A DNA stretch of 64,000 nt. Origin: Hippasteria phrygiana (taxonomy: Eukaryota; Echinodermata; Asteroidea; Valvatida; Goniasteridae). The notes under the pieces were generated by a model that worked only from the letters and a program-made list of their open reading frames with translations, had not been told where the DNA came from and did no database searches. Shown here in pieces: positions 10,600 to 21,240 of this stretch (its first letter is position 1; each line of letters opens with the position of its first letter). The translations under genes and the position numbers were made by a program. Location: contig JAZGUH010000084.1 in assembly GCA_037893225.1 (NCBI GenBank), forward strand, positions 744,001 to 808,000, in the 5' to 3' direction.

Positions 10600-10945
10600 G
10601 CCAGGCATTAAATAACACAAGCACCCACTATGCTTTTGGGAATTAGCACTACGCTTGAATCCTGCCCCTACACTACCACTATGCTAAACAATTTCAAATG
10701 AACTAAATTTTGAGTGTATATAATTTTAAAAACTTTTACTCAAAACAGTCAGGGGAAAGTGGCCAGGAATCGTCTCAGATTGCACCACAGAGCACCTAGA
10801 ATCCAAAAAATTTCGGGCTCCTTAAGTGGACCCCGGACCCCACGCCATAAGGGCTTCACGCTCCATTGTCCATCCTTGAGCAAAATGCCCCTACGCTTCA
10901 ATATCACCCTGGCTACAATCTTGGACAAAACTCTTGGGACACCTC
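10600..10945 (+). repeat. Dispersed repeat P, copy 1
   Basis: The stretch from GCACCCACTATG through TGCACCACAGAGCACCTAGA to GAGCAAAATGC and CCCTGGCTA recurs at 56285-56615 in the same orientation and partly, inverted, at about 15550-15760. It has no clear TIRs and no coding frame. Its class is unknown. Confidence 0.7.
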
Positions 10946-11079
10946 AACAGTAGACCACCACCCCCTTCCCCCGGTCAGTGTTGATGTCCGTTGTTAGGGA
11001 ATTTGGCGCCAATAACAATTTTTTCTGCGCACGAGTTTCCTCAATCGTCGACTTTTAACCACACCGAACCAACAATGAT

Positions 11080-11107
11080 TGGGGGTGGGGGGGGGGGGGG
11101 GGGGGGG
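11080..11107 (+). repeat. Poly-G tract
   Basis: A GGGGGTGGGGG..-type run of about 28 bases. Similar G or C runs occur throughout the window; their exact length is likely uncertain in any assembly. Confidence 0.9.
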
Positions 11108-11195
11108 TGTCCCAACGAGTTTTGTCCAGGATTGCAGAACACTGGTTATCATTATGGTGCTTGTGCTAGATTTACAGTTCAAGTACTAAATATAC

Positions 11196-11490
11196 AGGGA
11201 GTCAGGTTGGCCTAGCGGTACTTTCCTCGCCTTCCACTGCTGTGACCCGGGTTCGAATCCCACCAGGGCCGACATGTGGAATGGGTTTTCAGTCCCTGCC
11301 TGAATGATATTCCCCCAGAATATTATTCTGGGGTTTTCCTCCCACCTCTAAAACTGATCATTTCTTTTTCGTCTCCCTACAGGTTTCTTCAGGCTTTCGA
11401 GCTACAGTGCAATATGTGCTTTTCTGGAACCCCTGGGTTTATTCCCAGAAGGAATTAAAACAAAAAAACTAAAATAAATGAATGAATAAA
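11196..11490 (+). repeat. tRNA-derived SINE with conserved central block
   Basis: A box TGGCCTAGCGG (11208-11218) and B box GGTTCGAATCC (11250-11260) mark a tRNA-derived head. The body includes a GGGGTTTTCCTCCCACCTCT block and ends in an AAAACAAAAAAACTAAAATAAA tail. The body is AT/CT rich and not coding. I did not assign it to a named SINE domain family. Confidence 0.75.
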
Positions 11491-11874
11491 GTGCATGTGC
11501 ACACAACAGACTATCACACCATCAAACTGAATTCTGTCATCCTGAATTAATTAACACATTTGTAATGTACATGTATGTAAGTAATTGGCTCATATAGATT
11601 TGTTTTTGTTTTTTTGCTGAATGGCTCACGTAAAAAAAAAAAAAAACCACTAATTGGCAATTCATCATTTGGAACTGGGCAAAATTCAAACAGAACACGA
11701 AAACCAACTTTAACAATTTGTCATACATGCACCTGCAAGATATTGATTTCACATTACCTCCACAAGCCAAACATCTGCACAATTAGCGATGAATTTCAGC
11801 CTCCCCCTCACATCCCCCGTTTACTCATATCGAATACTGTGTAGACGTGTACATATACATGTACTGTATTCCAT

Positions 11875-12022
11875 TTAAGGACAAGAGGAGAAAAAAAATA
11901 CAAACGAATCTTTCCTGTCCTCGGGAGTCGGACTTTTGTTAAAATCGGACGTAAAAATACGAGCTTATGGGAGTTTTTAAAGTAAAGGAAAAATAGGAAA
12001 CACAAAGCATTGTCCTCAGTTG
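11875..12022 (+). repeat. GTCC-word module, subtype F (GTCCTCGGGAGT)
   Basis: The scaffold words ACAAGAGGAG, AATACAAA, CTTATGGGAG and AAATAGGAAACACAAAGCATT appear in the order seen at 55.4-55.95 kb. Words: GTCCTCGGGAGT at 11917-11928, a decayed GGACGTA near 11947, and GTCCTCAGT at 12012-12020. It is the same subtype as the module at 18.7 kb (ACTCCCGAGGAC and ACTGAGGAC). Confidence 0.75.
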
Positions 12023-12061
12023 TATACATGTAGTATTAAACACACAGTCGTACTTTCCCAA

Positions 12062-12375
12062 TACGTGCGAGGACAATGCTTTGTGTTTCCTATTGTTCCT
12101 TTAAAACCCTCCTGTGCACCTGGCCAAAATCGACCCAGTTGTTGTACAGATCAAAACCTATCAAATGACAGATTGAAACACACACAAACTGTGAGAGTTG
12201 GTGTTTAGAGTTTTTGATAGGCTGTGATAGTTATAAGTATAGGAGGGTTTTAATATAACCCAACCCCATAGACTAAGCACATACTTCTACGTGCGAGGAC
12301 TGATTTAAACAAAAGACTTGAAGTGCGAGGACTGAAAGGTTTCTTTGTATTTCCCTTCTCCTCTTGTCCTCGGAG
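12062..12375 (-). repeat. GTCC-word module, subtype F (GTCCTCGCACGT), split by a MITE
   Basis: Read on the minus strand, the word GTCCTCGCACGT or a one-base-shorter form occurs at three places (+ coordinates 12064-12074, 12290-12300, 12323-12332), with the opposite-orientation GTCCTCGG at 12365-12372. The shared scaffold includes GCTTTGTGTTTCC, ACCCCATAGACTAAGCAC and TTTGTATTTCCC. A 145-bp MITE interrupts it at 12105-12249. Confidence 0.8.
12105..12249. mobile_element. MITE (145 bp) inserted in a GTCC-word module
   Basis: Ends AACCCTCCT and AGGAGGGTT. Comparison with uninterrupted modules (CCTTTAATATAAC) gives the empty site. The target duplication is TTAA or a part of it (12101-12104 and 12250-12253), ambiguous between 2 and 4 bp because of the palindrome. 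Confidence 0.8.
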
Positions 12376-12409
12376 ATACAGAACCTGTACACGACCACAT
12401 GCGTTCATT

Positions 12410-12545
12410 ATCCCAAACAAACGTGGACGTATAACAAAGGGAACAATATAGTCCGCGATTCCCAAAATACGTCCGCGATTGAGATCGTGTACAAAACCTA
12501 TGGGAGTCTTCCGAAAAGAGGGAACAATAGGACGTCCGCGTTTGG
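12410..12545 (+). repeat. GTCC-word module A (GTCCGCGATT)
   Basis: GTCCGCGATT at 12451-12460 and 12471-12480 and GTCCGCGTTT at 12534-12543 sit at the first, second and third word positions of the shared scaffold. Scaffold words ACAAAGGG (12434), GTGTACAAAACCTATGGGAG (12487) and GGAACAATAGGA (12521) mark the frame. An upstream AACGTGGAC near 12418 occupies the inverted-word slot with one mismatch. Confidence 0.8.
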
Positions 12546-12604
12546 AGGTCGATACACGTTTAACTGGGTTTGTTTTTGCATCCAATTGGGGACCTTTAAC
12601 AATA

Positions 12605-12715
12605 GAGGACAATAGGGTCCCAAGTTGAGAAAGGTCCCTGGTTAAAAATCGTGTACAAATCCAATGAGGGTCCTTGCCAAACGATAGGACAATAGGAGGT
12701 CCCCGATTAAAGGTG
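12605..12715 (+). repeat. GTCC-word module D (GGTCCCxxxTT)
   Basis: Words GGTCCCAAGTT (12616), GGTCCCTGGTT (12633) and GGTCCCCGATT (12698) lie on the scaffold ATCGTGTACAAATCCAATGA..GGACAATAGGA. It follows module A directly, as module E follows B at 55 kb, so A-D and B-E are equivalent composites. Confidence 0.75.
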
Positions 12716-12744
12716 TTTACACACTTGTGTGTGTGTAGCTAGGC

Positions 12745-14160
12745 ATCGACCGCGTAGGAGGTGGGGGCATTTTGTTATGCAAATTAGGACCGAGTACATT
12801 TCTGTGTCCCCATAATGATTTTGGTCCACACGACGTCTATCGCACGACCAGTGTATGTCCCCACAATTATGGTGCTAGACTGTGTGAGTGTCCAAAAAAC
12901 GTGGGTGCAATTTTCAGCCGAAAATTTTAATTTGGTGAGAGAAAAATCTGTAGCATTAAAACAATTCACTTCCCATCACCAGCTTCCCCGCAACCTTTGA
13001 TTCTACTTAACTTTAAAAGCAATGATAACCCATGTACTACAATGTACAAGACAGATCTGAGTGACTCATGACTGGAACTTGGATTCGAGGCACATTTCGG
13101 TGACTTAGACTCAGACATGAGTCATGAATACTTATGATGAAGGATATCTTTGACTTAGTTTGAGACTCAACATCAGGCTTGTTTGTATAATGTGATTGGT
13201 AGCCTGGATTATCAAAAATGTGGCCAGAGTAGCAAGTTTGACAGAGTTAATTTTTTACAATAACACGTTCATATTTAACTGTTGATTTTCATTTTTGCCT
13301 TTTTAAAGATATAAGATCAAAATGTGACTACTTTTCCGTAAAAATGAAGTCTTGGCTAAAAATCGACATTAGGCAATGTAGCCTCAAATTTAGCCCCAAA
13401 TAAGACATGCATGCAAAACCACGAGTAACCTAACAATAGAAAAGTATTATATATGAAAAACGACAGTTAAATGTAAACGTGTTCAATGTAGATCTTGTAT
13501 TCCATCCTGAAGTATAACAATATTTCCCGATATTTCTTTTCATATCACAAATCGAATTGGCTTTTCGCAGCATTTAATATTTTTCTACGTGTGTATTAAG
13601 TGTGGATTAGTCCAGTTTACCTTGCTCGAAATTCCAGTTATTTCCAACAAATTTGACGATAGAATAGTACATAACATATGATGTACATGTCCTATAAATA
13701 TGTATTGTTTCTTTGATTATTTTCTAAACCCCGACACTTCTTCTCTGTCATATCTCCGCGCCATTCATTATAGCGCACGTGCATGCATTGCATCATTGGT
13801 GTAGCCTTGGTCAAGTGCAAACCACCGCATTGAATGCTACCATCTTATTCCCATTGTACATACAATGCACGTACACGCAGCTAACGTGTAGCGAACTTCG
13901 TCTTGAGAAAAAGACTAAAACCCAGGGTTATGGCAATTCTTTCATTGAGGCCAACCCCTACAGCGCACGTGCATTGCATGAATTATTGTACATGTACACA
14001 TAAGACATACAAAACGATCGCTTTTTTGACAGCTCCACAGTGTGATCGTTCATGGTATTAATTATCAGCTGTTACTAATCAACAATGCCGAAATAGAAAT
14101 AAACGCTCGTCTTTCTGGAGTGTCGTAAAGAAGCCAACTGAAGATAAATGTCTTAATAGT
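12745..14160. other. Non-coding stretch
   Basis: No gene seen. There are AT-rich segments, two AGCGCACGTGCAT words (13773 and 13960) flanking a CpG-containing stretch, and GTACATGT motifs. Short frames have no recognisable protein. Confidence 0.4.
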
Positions 14161-14189
14161 ACTCCCAACTACTCAACGAGTGAAAGCCT

Positions 14190-14395
14190 TGGCCCCGATC
14201 TTGCTGGCCCCAATCTTGCTGGCCCCAATTCGTGATCTTGGCGGCCCCAATTCGTGATCTTGGCGGCCCCGATATTCAATTTCAGCGGACCCGAACTCAA
14301 TCTCGGCAGGCCCAATCTCGGCAGGCCCGATCTCGGCGGGCCCGATCCCGGTGCCCTTAATCTCGGCGGGCCCGATCCCGGTGGCCTCAATCTCA
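14190..14395 (+). repeat. Minisatellite, GGCCCCAATCTCGGC-like units
   Basis: About twelve imperfect units of 15-17 bp, such as GGCCCCAATCTTGCT, GGCCCCGATATTC, GGCCCGATCTCGGCGG and GGCCCGATCCCGGTG. Adjacent units are more alike than distant ones, as expected from slippage. The minus strand is open through it (Pro/Gly/Arg/Leu rich), which I treat as a repeat by-product. Confidence 0.85.
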
Positions 14396-14399
14396 TGAT

Positions 14400-17325
14400 G
14401 CCATGGTGACTTCCATCATGTATTTTTTGTATTCCTCAGTTCCTCCTGGAAAGGAAAAAGTGACGTCATCATCACGATTATATCGAATATCGCGACATTT
14501 TTGGTCATTATTTCGGTATCAAATTAAATTGATATCGAATAGCCTTTAAGTTAAAGTGCCCATGTAAAAATCTGGATAAGAACCCATCTTCACTCGGGTT
14601 TTAGGACTCGAAGTCTGTTAATACGTGTATCTACCCATTCTGTTGGTTATGGCATGCCAACCACAATTATAGGTATGATATATACCATTGGTACAGAGCT
14701 ACATTGTAACACCACATTTGCAGTCAGTGTTCACACTTACATGTGGTGTGATTAAACACATCCATGAAATAACAAAGAAAAAGCATTACCTCAATCTGCC
14801 ATCCGAGCCACGAGAAAATAGTGAAAAAACATTCAGTTTAACAGTGATTTTGTGCACAAGCATTCAATATCTGCTGATTTTGATTCTTGAAAATTGAAAA
14901 ACGCCACAGTGATTTTTGGAGGTCTTCAGATACAATCTTATCTAAGATGACGGCATTTGAGAAAGAAATATTTCTCGGGACAATTGGTACCGGTACTATC
15001 TTCATAAACGGTAAGCTTATCAGATGGAAACTAACTAATATTTATTTCAATTTTGATCAGTGCCAATTTGTCTACTGTTCGTTTATTTGTTGTTTTTCCC
15101 CCTCTTCTGTTGCACTGTACCTTCATGTTCTTTCACACAAAGTTTGAGGAGATATTACAACCTGAAGTCCTTTGTACACGCAGACAAATACTGAATCATC
15201 CTGACAAAGTTATATTTTGTCTGTTCCCCTCCGTCGTCAGTGCCAACGGCATTTCAAATTGAGTGTTACTAATGACTGCTGCGTGGTAGCGATACACAAT
15301 GTCGACGTTTGAAGATGACCCTATTTGCACAACATGCCATTTTCGTCAGCTGGTAAAATACATTTTAAAGTACATTAAAGTACATTATCTTATGAATAGT
15401 ACATTTGTACTATGTGGTACTCCTTTGATCGTCTTGCATGGAAATTAGCTTGGGAGAGATTGCAATCAGTTTGACTTTGAGGCGCATGTGCACAACGCAA
15501 TAAGCAGGCATGCAACTCTTCAATTGCAAAAAAAAGAGGAAAATATCCGTCTTCACTAATTTGCGAGCGCGTAGTGCGAAGCCCTTACGGCGTGGGGTCC
15601 GGGGCCCGCCTTAGGGCCCATGAACATTTTGAATTCTAGGTGCTCTGTGGTGCATTCTGAGCAGTTTTTGACCACTTGGATTGAAAGCTGAGTGAGAGAT
15701 TTTAACCTCATTTTGTGGAATGTTTTCTATTACACAAAAATTACACAAAAAGCTTCAAATTTTCTTTTTACCATTTATTCAGATGTAAAAATTGTTACCT
15801 TGACATTCTCAACTAATGAATCCTTTTAGATGTTTTCAGCTTCTCTATGTGAGTAAGTCTGGCTTTCTTGGCGACCTCCATCCACTTCCTTCTCCAACCA
15901 GTCCCATTTCCAAGCATTTTTATGCCTTTATCAACAGTTTTTACATGCTCTTGTCCTTTTTCTCGTTCGATGATGTCCTTCCTTTTAGAAGTCATTTGAC
16001 ACGTTAAATTGATACCCAAACACGTTTTTCCAACGTTTTACCAGCGCGTGCAACATGTAGGTATAGCGTCCGTATCCTGATTGTACTGTATTGTATTTAT
16101 TCACGCGAGAAAAAGAATGCGGAACCTGACTATACGTCTGTAGTCGATAGAAAGCGCTATAGCGACATGTTCATAAAATGGCAAGATTGTACAGGTACGC
16201 TACATAATGTGCACGGAGTCTGTGTCCTGCACCTTTCTATGCTATGTATGTGTACAAAATACGAAGCCAGACGATGTGCGCTAGCAATATCACGATCGGC
16301 GAACGATTCCGCGGTCGCCACAGTGGGAAACGAGCCGAAGCACGGATATTTTTTCGCAGTCGGGATTTTTTGAAACGCGGAAATCTGCGATTTTGTTTAC
16401 AGTGTAGGACTTTTGTGGGCGTTCAGGAGTAGTTTTTATTGATACTCATCCATGTCCACAGCATCACAAGCCTCATTTGGCATGTTCTGTACTCACAGCA
16501 CTTGTGCTCCATCCTCAACTAAGCTCTTGGAAGTAAAGTTGCAGTACTCCTGCACCCAAACCCTTCATTATGTGATTTTCATATGACAGTGTGTAACACT
16601 TAATATGAAAAATATTCAATGAAATTTCATTTTTCAAAGTTGTGGGACAAAAAGTAGGAAAAAGTAGGGGGAAGAAAAGAGTAATTTCAAGAAAAAGGAA
16701 AGAAAAGTAAGTGTCAGGTAACAAAGAAATTAGGAAAGAATAGGAAATGTAGGAGTATTGAAAGACTGAATCCAAGTTGTCAGCTCCGAGTAGAAAGGAC
16801 TGAAAGGTACATGAACATGTCTACAGATTAAAGAGGAAAGAAAACCAATTTGCATTTTTCTACTTTAGTGGCTTTTCTGAGAGCTTATGCCTCCCCAAAC
16901 CTAACAAAGTAGGTTTGAAGAGTTTATGCATGGATTTGGCAATTTTAGAGAAGTTTTACTTTGGAGTCTCTTTCGCTCAGAATCAGAAAAGCTTGGGGTC
17001 AACCGCGTGTTTACAATCCAATCGTGTGACGTAGCTGCGTGGGGATAGATGACGTCACTATGCGAGTGCCCATTGTGTTTGCGTGCGTGCATGTGTACTA
17101 TGTGTTGGTTTTGTCCTATTTTTATTGTTCCTGGTGGTGCATTATTGCATGAACGTTGCACTGATGAGTTTTTCATAATTTTATTAATGAGGTCTTTGTG
17201 GAGCAGGAAGCTTACTTGTGTCTTATTCATCCATATTTTGGCACTGAAATTTGGGTTTGGAATTTGTGTGGATGTGTGGATTAGTGTGTGCGCGCCGCGA
17301 ACATAGTCTGGTAACTGCATTGTAT
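14400..17325. other. Non-coding stretch with a reversed fragment of repeat P
   Basis: 15550-15760 carries the inverted partial copy of repeat P (GCGTGGGGTCCGGGGCCC.., TGCTCTGTGGTGCATTCTGAG). The rest has scattered short frames with no recognised domain, including a minus-strand 139-codon frame at 16901-17320 that is low-complexity in places and looks spurious. There is a weak purine-rich tract at 16640-16760. Confidence 0.4.
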
Positions 17326-17775
17326 CTATCTCAATGAAATGAAAACATCACAGTGACGTCGCGGTACGTACAGACGTACACATACTTTTATCGGGCGGAC
17401 TGGGCTGACACTTTTTTTTACATGGACTGGGCCGGCGGTAGAACGGATTGAGCCTGCAGCCGCTGAGACTACGGTCCGGCGGAAAGCTGGGCATGGTGCC
17501 TTCAGCGTTGGTACTGCCCAAGGTTTCAGCCGGAATTGTACATTTATCCCGAGTCTGGCCTTCAGTGCTACAATTTCATCTTCACAGTCTTTCGTTAAAT
17601 GTTCCTTACATATGTAAGAACATTTCGTCAGCCTAAAGTCAGATCGCGTTGTTTCCACAAACCGGACCCACTGCCGTCATTGTTTTCCATCAACTTTGGG
17701 GAATCTTAGAAAAGATAGGTTCGGATTTTTGTCCGTATTTCTTGTGCAGCCACCTACCACACACGTTTTCGGCAA
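17326..17775 (-). pseudogene. THAP-domain protein, decayed (lost start, one internal stop)
   Basis: One minus-strand frame carries a full THAP zinc finger: PKTCVVGGCTRN with the C-x4-C pair, NLSFLRFPKVDGK, QWVRFVETT, ICKEHLTKDC with the C-x2-H pair, and RLKPWAVPTL, the AVPT box that closes the domain. The expected start codon reads TTG (17773-17775) and a TGA interrupts the frame after GKQ (about 17679-17681), where Arg would fit, consistent with CGA-to-TGA decay. The frame then runs another 60 residues without known domains to the stop at 17326. THAP proteins bind DNA and many derive from P-like transposases. It differs clearly from the THAP remnants at 8.0 and 27.2 kb. Confidence 0.75.
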
Positions 17776-18689
17776 AAAATGCCAAGAAAGTACGACCAGC
17801 TGACGACGAAAATGTCATAACACACACGTGAATGATAGTACCAACACGCTCCAGACGTGGTGGCTGCACGGCCGGGTAAGCGCACACATGTCATAAGGTC
17901 ATATGCATACATTTGCATCCCTAATGACCTTTGCAGGAATTGAGACCAAACGCTCACTCCAAGGGGCAATTTTAGTCTTCTTTTTTTCAATGCAATACAT
18001 TTTAATCGTTCTTTACCAATTTGTATTCGGTTAGAAGAATATACAAGCTATCAGAAAAGCCAATAAAGTGGAAAAATGCAACTTGGTTTTCTTTCCTCTT
18101 TAAGTTGAATATGGCTTATAAGCCTTTCTCTTCTGAGCCAAAGATTTACATGTACTCTACAAATTTCAAATTGACCAGTTCGCGCCAGGATTATTTTGAC
18201 ATTCACCGGACCCAGGCGAGGGATTATTTTCACGAACCTCGATGCCAGCCGGGTTGAGGCAGAATCAGGCCGTAATCTGCGGGTAGCACACCCTGATATT
18301 TCTGGCCTCGCTCGCTTCGAGTGGGTTGCTGACAGATATTTCTGGCCTCGCTCGAGTGCGTGTTTATGAGTCATCCGTTCTGAATACCGCAAAACCTTTG
18401 CGTGTATACACGTCATCCGACGCGAACAGGTTAATGGCGGACTGCAAACAATTTATTTGGGACATCAAATATTCAACCTCCAATACGCCTCAGTGTGCAT
18501 TCATATGTATGGTTTCCAAGTGACGTCCTAAGCTACATAAAATAGAGCTTATATTACAAAACAAATTTGCACTGCCACCTGCATTTCTGAAAAAACGGAA
18601 CAAATCTTTGAAAAAACAAACTATATCTGGCCCCAATGTGAGTTTACACCACTATACAATGCTATACACACACAGTCATGTTTTCCTAT

Positions 18690-18852
18690 ACTACTGAGGA
18701 CGATGCTTTGTGTTTGCTATTGTTCCTTTAATATAACACAACCCCATAGACTAAGCACGTATTTTTATGCCCGAGGACCGATTTTAACAAAAGACCGACT
18801 CCCGAGGACAAGAAAGATTCCTTTGTATTTTCTTTCTCCTCTTGTCCTCGAA
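18690..18852 (-). repeat. GTCC-word module, subtype F (GTCCTCGGGAGT)
   Basis: Words in + orientation are ACTGAGGAC (18693-18701), TGCCCGAGGAC (18768-18778) and ACTCCCGAGGAC (18798-18809), with opposite GTCCTCG at 18844-18850. The scaffold includes GCTTTGTGTTTGCTATTGTTCC, ACCCCATAGACTAAGCACGT and TTTGTATTTTC. The copy is uninterrupted and helps define empty sites in the others. Confidence 0.8.
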
Positions 18853-18859
18853 CATATTA

Positions 18860-20029
18860 TTACACTTGTGTTGTACATATGTACGTAATTTCCGGTGTAA
18901 AGTTACATCATTCATTGCAACTTCATATATTTTTAATGACCAATTCTGGCACACATTACACTTGTAGTATGATTGTTCTCAGTACTACATGGTACAGAAA
19001 TCATTTGCTGATTAAAGTGATCAATCACCACTGGCAGATCCAGAGCAACTTTTATTTATTTATTTATTAATTATTATCCTTTTCAGTGGGGGAGGGGGGG
19101 GGCACAAACCTCACTGCAGCATAGGGATGTGCATTTATGGGTAGCACGGGTTGCCATTAAAGAAAGCCAATCTCAAAAATGTAATCTTTGGAAATTGCTG
19201 TTCATATTGTTTGTTAAGGTCCACGCAATAAAACTACATCAATGCATCAAGATGCAAGTGTGTACAGTGAGCTCTGTAGCTTTATGGTCTAAATTGCATT
19301 TGTGCAAGCGTCACAGATGTTTGTTTTGTTTTGTTCCACGTACACCCTGGTTTTCATTTTGAAAATTCCCCACAAATGACATTCAGAAACTTTTTTTTTT
19401 TATTGTCTGAGAAATTACTAAGTAACATGTTAATTTGGTTACGGGTACTCGATTCCATAATCTGGAACCGGTTCCTGACATTAGCAGTCGGTTACTAGGA
19501 TACCCGGTTCGGATGCACAGCCCTAGTACTGCAGTAGGAGGTTCAGGGTTCCCGCCATCCCATATCTTGCTTCAAATGTGAATAGAGATGACGGCCATAG
19601 CTGCGGTTTGAAAAAGAGCACCTGGCCGGTTGTTTATATGTGCATTCCTGTGTATCTCAATCCATTCATGTTTCAACTATATACATTGTAGTTCTTGAAG
19701 GGGGGGGGGTCCAAGTGCTATGAATATGACCACTCTATTCTGTGTGGTGCCTTTACGCTTGGTTGCCCAGTCTATTCTTGGCATCCCAGTTCCCCATCAA
19801 TAACACCCAGACCCAAAGCAAATTCTATAGATCCTAATTTTAAAAAAAAGATGACCAACAAGAACATGACAGAGGATACATAATTGCAATGCCAGCTTGA
19901 CTCTACTCTAACTGTAAATTTCCCCCCCGAGTCAAATGTGGCCAGCTCAAACAGCGGTATGAATTAACTACTGGATCCTACACCATTGTCAAACTTTCCT
20001 CCCAAGTAAGTTCTACAAAAATAAGTATT
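18860..20029. other. Non-coding stretch
   Basis: Contains a TTTATTTATTTATTAATTATTA tract near 19050, G-rich spots near 19088 and 19700, and at 19435-19530 a fragment with GGTTACTAGGATACCCGGTTCGG similar to the 49.5-51.0 kb element. A fragment at 19580-19670 (TGGCCGGTTGTTTATATGTGCATTCCTG) recurs near 56125-56200. No gene is supported. Confidence 0.4.
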
Positions 20030-20517
20030 TTAAAGGAAGTGTACATGATTCAAAGTTCAAAGTTTTGCCTTCTTGGATGGCGGAAAAACGGCATTTGTTT
20101 TCAACCGTCGGGCGGTAAGCTCACGGGCGGTAAGCTCACGGGCGGTAAGCTCTCACGGGCAGTAAGCTCACGGGCGGTAAGCTCACGGGCGGTAAGCCAA
20201 CAACGCGTCGCTTCGGCACACTAAGCATACGCCTGTTTTCGGATTGTTAACTTATTTTATACACAATTCAGACTAATGACATTCGGTCAATAGAGGGCAG
20301 TATTTTAACAAATCCGTTATTTTTTTCAACGATTGTTCGGCCGAACAATCTTTGAAAAACGATATAAATTTTCACTTTTCTTGAAAACGACAGAACACAT
20401 GGTGCCATGATTTCACAGGATGATTGAGACTACTATTAACTTACAGTCTAGTAAGGTATTTCGTAATAATTCAGTAACAAAAAATTTGAAGATTACCAAT
20501 CGTGTAAACTACCTACA
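20030..20517 (+). mobile_element. TTAAAGG-end TIR element, copy 2 of 4
   Basis: Starts TTAAAGG..GTGTACATGATT and ends ATTACCAATCGTGTAAAC. Its central palindrome at 20322-20359 has core GATTGTTCGGCCGAACAATC, different from copy 1 on both arms. The inner foldback of copies 1 and 3 is replaced here by a minisatellite (20105-20197). Confidence 0.8.
20105..20197 (+). repeat. 15-bp minisatellite GGGCGGTAAGCTCAC
   Basis: Six units of GGGCGGTAAGCTCAC, one with an extra TC and one with GGGCAGT, inside the TTAAAGG-end element. Confidence 0.9.
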
Positions 20518-20587
20518 CAGATCCTATTAAAACAAAAAAAAGAGCAAAAATCCCAAACCAAATGCCTCAACATGTTGATGTACTTAC

Positions 20588-20731
20588 CATCACTGCCTGT
20601 ATCACTCTGACCACCTGATGGTCCGGTACCAGACGTTGCTGTGGGGCCACTGTGTACCTCCCACCCCGGCACCGAGCTTGAGATGGCAGGTGTTTCCCAC
20701 AGGCAAGGTGTCTCAAAATTACACTTGATAC
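20588..20731 (-). CDS. MAM-domain exon of a MAM/LDLa (MALRD1-like) host gene
   Basis: This 144-bp exon is bounded by a polypyrimidine-AG acceptor (TTACTGTTTTCAG on the minus strand) and a GTAAGT donor. It encodes the first part of a MAM domain: CNFETPCLWE, a conserved Trp in PGWEVHSGP, then TGPSGGQSDT. MAM domains are extracellular adhesion modules, often alternating with LDLa repeats in secreted or membrane proteins. It begins and ends in phase 1. The LDLa exon at 48373-48486 ends in phase 1, and the joined codon AGT (Ser) places the MAM Cys two residues later, so the two are plausible neighbouring exons. The rest of the MAM domain should lie on exons below this position; I did not find them. 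No start codon is expected. Confidence 0.82.
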
Positions 20732-20872
20732 CTGAAAACAGTAATAGGCCTACACATGAACAAGATGTGAACGTTTGAAAGATACATACAATATACTGTC
20801 TGTGCTCTTTAACAAATTGCATCTTTTCTTTTTAACAGATTTAAAATAGTACGCATGTCTTGCAGTACATAT

Positions 20873-21154
20873 TTGAAAGTAAACCTGGGAATGGGAATTT
20901 CTTTTTACACTTTTTTCTCTTCCCAGAGAATTCACTTTCATTTCACAAAATGTAAAAAAATGTTTCCACAGTGGGAAAACATTTTCGCACCTTTTCACAC
21001 AAGTGGGAAAATATTTTCACACCTTTTCTCAAAAGTGGGAAAATAATTCCCCACTTGAATTTGCAGGGGGGAAAAGTTGGGTGTGAAATGTGAAATGTGA
21101 ATGGGAATTCTTTTCACAAATTTTCCCATTTCCATTCACAGTATTAACTTTCAA
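20873..21154. repeat. TTGAAAGTTAA-end TIR element with CACCTTTTC/GTGGGAAAA words, copy 1
   Basis: Ends TTGAAAGTAAACCTGGGAATGGGA and TCCATTCACAGTATTAACTTTCAA are inverted. The interior repeats AAGTGGGAAAATATTTTCACACCTTTT-type units three times. Related copies: 53600-53941 and 63480-63791. Confidence 0.75.
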
Positions 21155-21240
21155 TTGCAATGTAATACATGCCTTATTTGAGCTACTATTTTGGGTATCT
21201 ACAACTTCCTTTTTTTTGTCACTACATCTAAGCTTTAACT

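Noticed and set aside
16901..17320. 139-codon minus-strand gene
   Set aside because: No recognisable domain, uneven composition and no supporting start or splice context.
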